Both the position numbers and the translations under genes were made by a program. Below, in pieces: positions 63,385 to 64,000 of a stretch of DNA of 64,000 bases. Numbering within the stretch: the stretch's first letter is position 1; the number at the start of each line of letters is the position of its first letter. Under the pieces are notes generated by a model, which saw only the letters and a list, made by a program, of their open reading frames with translations, had not been told where the DNA came from and did no database searches. The stretch is from Sphaeramia orbicularis (Eukaryota; Chordata; Actinopteri; Kurtiformes; Apogonidae): the NCBI RefSeq assembly GCF_902148855.1, contig NC_043957.1:15946178-16010177 (forward strand), read 5' to 3'.

Positions 63385-63997
63385 ACCCATAAAGATCCAA
63401 ACAACCACTGGCGACCAAAACCATCTACTCATCTAAAATGTTTAATAACTTCTGATCCATTAAACCTATTAATCCATGTCAATAATTGGTGTAAAATACA
63501 GTTATTTATCTTTTCATGGTCATCAGATATGACCTATTTAGACATTCAGAGGCTCTGTAGCAGGGCCAGATTAACACTTCATTGTACCCTGGGCAACAAT
63601 ATTCAAGGGCCCCATCATCACAACCCCAGGACGTCCCTCTCCTTTTTTAATTTTCGTTTGGCGCTCCCACTTAGCTGCTTCTCCATTTTTGCAATGTTTT
63701 GATTTGCGTAGTTCTTGACGTCTCACATCCTGCTCAGTGCACGCATGTTGATTTGCTTCACCGCTGATTCCCTTTTTGGACTGACCAATGAGGAGAGGGT
63801 CTCAGCTCATGGTCACAGGCAGCAGGAGCAGGGTTTCTGTGCAGTGCAATGGCTCCAGGCAGCGGACAGTTTCATTTATAAGCAAAAGATAACCAGATAT
63901 TTTCGTTATGCCCGAGCTACCCAGGGCCCTTCAGAGGTCGCGGGCCCCTGGGCAATTGCCCAGTTGCCCATATGGTTAATCCGGGCTTGCGCCGTAG
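63385..63997 (+). repeat. Three-copy dispersed repeat, copy C, split by a hAT element
   Basis: The left part 63385-63560 follows the family order seen in reverse in 14277-14500 (GACCAAAACCATCTACT, ATCAGATATGACC, CATTCAGAGG). The family continues as CCCATAGTTACC. Here that word is split: CTCTGTAG ends at 63560, and after the inserted element CGCCGTAGTTA resumes at 63990. Confidence 0.6.
63561..63989. mobile_element. hAT-like element inserted in the dispersed repeat
   Basis: Ends CAGGGCCAGATTAAC and, inverted, CAAGCCCGGATTAAC (12 of 15 shared). Inner GGGCCCC(T)GGGCAA motifs lie at both ends. Flanks CTCTGTAG and CGCCGTAG agree at 6 of 8. The ends match a widely dispersed vertebrate-type hAT whose ends read as CAGGGCC...ATTAA. 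It is 429 bp, with no coding region seen. Confidence 0.65.
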
Positions 63998-64000
63998 TTA

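Overview
The window is vertebrate nuclear DNA, almost certainly from a ray-finned (teleost) fish. It has AT-rich introns and intergenic DNA, GT-AG introns throughout, and many hAT and Tc1/mariner-type remnants. A Rex3-like RTE LINE is typical of teleosts. The host genes are clear orthologues of vertebrate genes. All exon boundaries were read by eye from splice sites and reading-frame continuity, checked against remembered family sequences; no alignment was run.

Layout, left to right. 1-4.5 kb holds no recognised gene. btbd6 (+, 5188-8561, 4 coding exons) has a long 3' UTR ending near 10.77 kb. acaa1, the peroxisomal 3-ketoacyl-CoA thiolase (+, 11757-21471, 12 exons), has a PTS2 signal and a DR1/PPRE-like site in intron 1. 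esf1 (-, 35601-24053, 13 coding exons plus a probable 5' UTR exon near 37.06 kb) is convergent with acaa1. ndufaf5 (+, 38053-54067, 11 exons) is divergent from esf1, the same head-to-head order as in mammals. A complete arylamine N-acetyltransferase gene (-, 41964-41092) lies inside ndufaf5 intron 1. A 5'-inverted Rex3-like LINE follows (54.2-55.57 kb). Next comes an unrecognised single-Ig-domain receptor with tyrosine motifs in its tail (+, 55784-59081). Last is the 5' part of gas8/drc4 (+, 61142 to beyond the window), with an RFX X-box-like site about 100 bp upstream of its ATG.

The genes do not form one pathway: ubiquitin-ligase adaptor, peroxisomal beta-oxidation, ribosome biogenesis, complex I assembly, arylamine acetylation, immune-type receptor and ciliary dynein regulation. 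Between and inside them is a dense transposon landscape. I find seven hAT-like non-autonomous or degenerate elements, most with 8-bp target duplications. There are two Tc1-like elements, a pogo-like MITE, several LINE fragments and at least five unnamed repeat families present in two or three copies. The best leads for follow-up are the Ig/ITIM-like gene, the two candidate regulatory sites (PPRE in acaa1, X-box in gas8), the altered SAM motif in ndufaf5 and the nested transposon block in esf1 intron 10.
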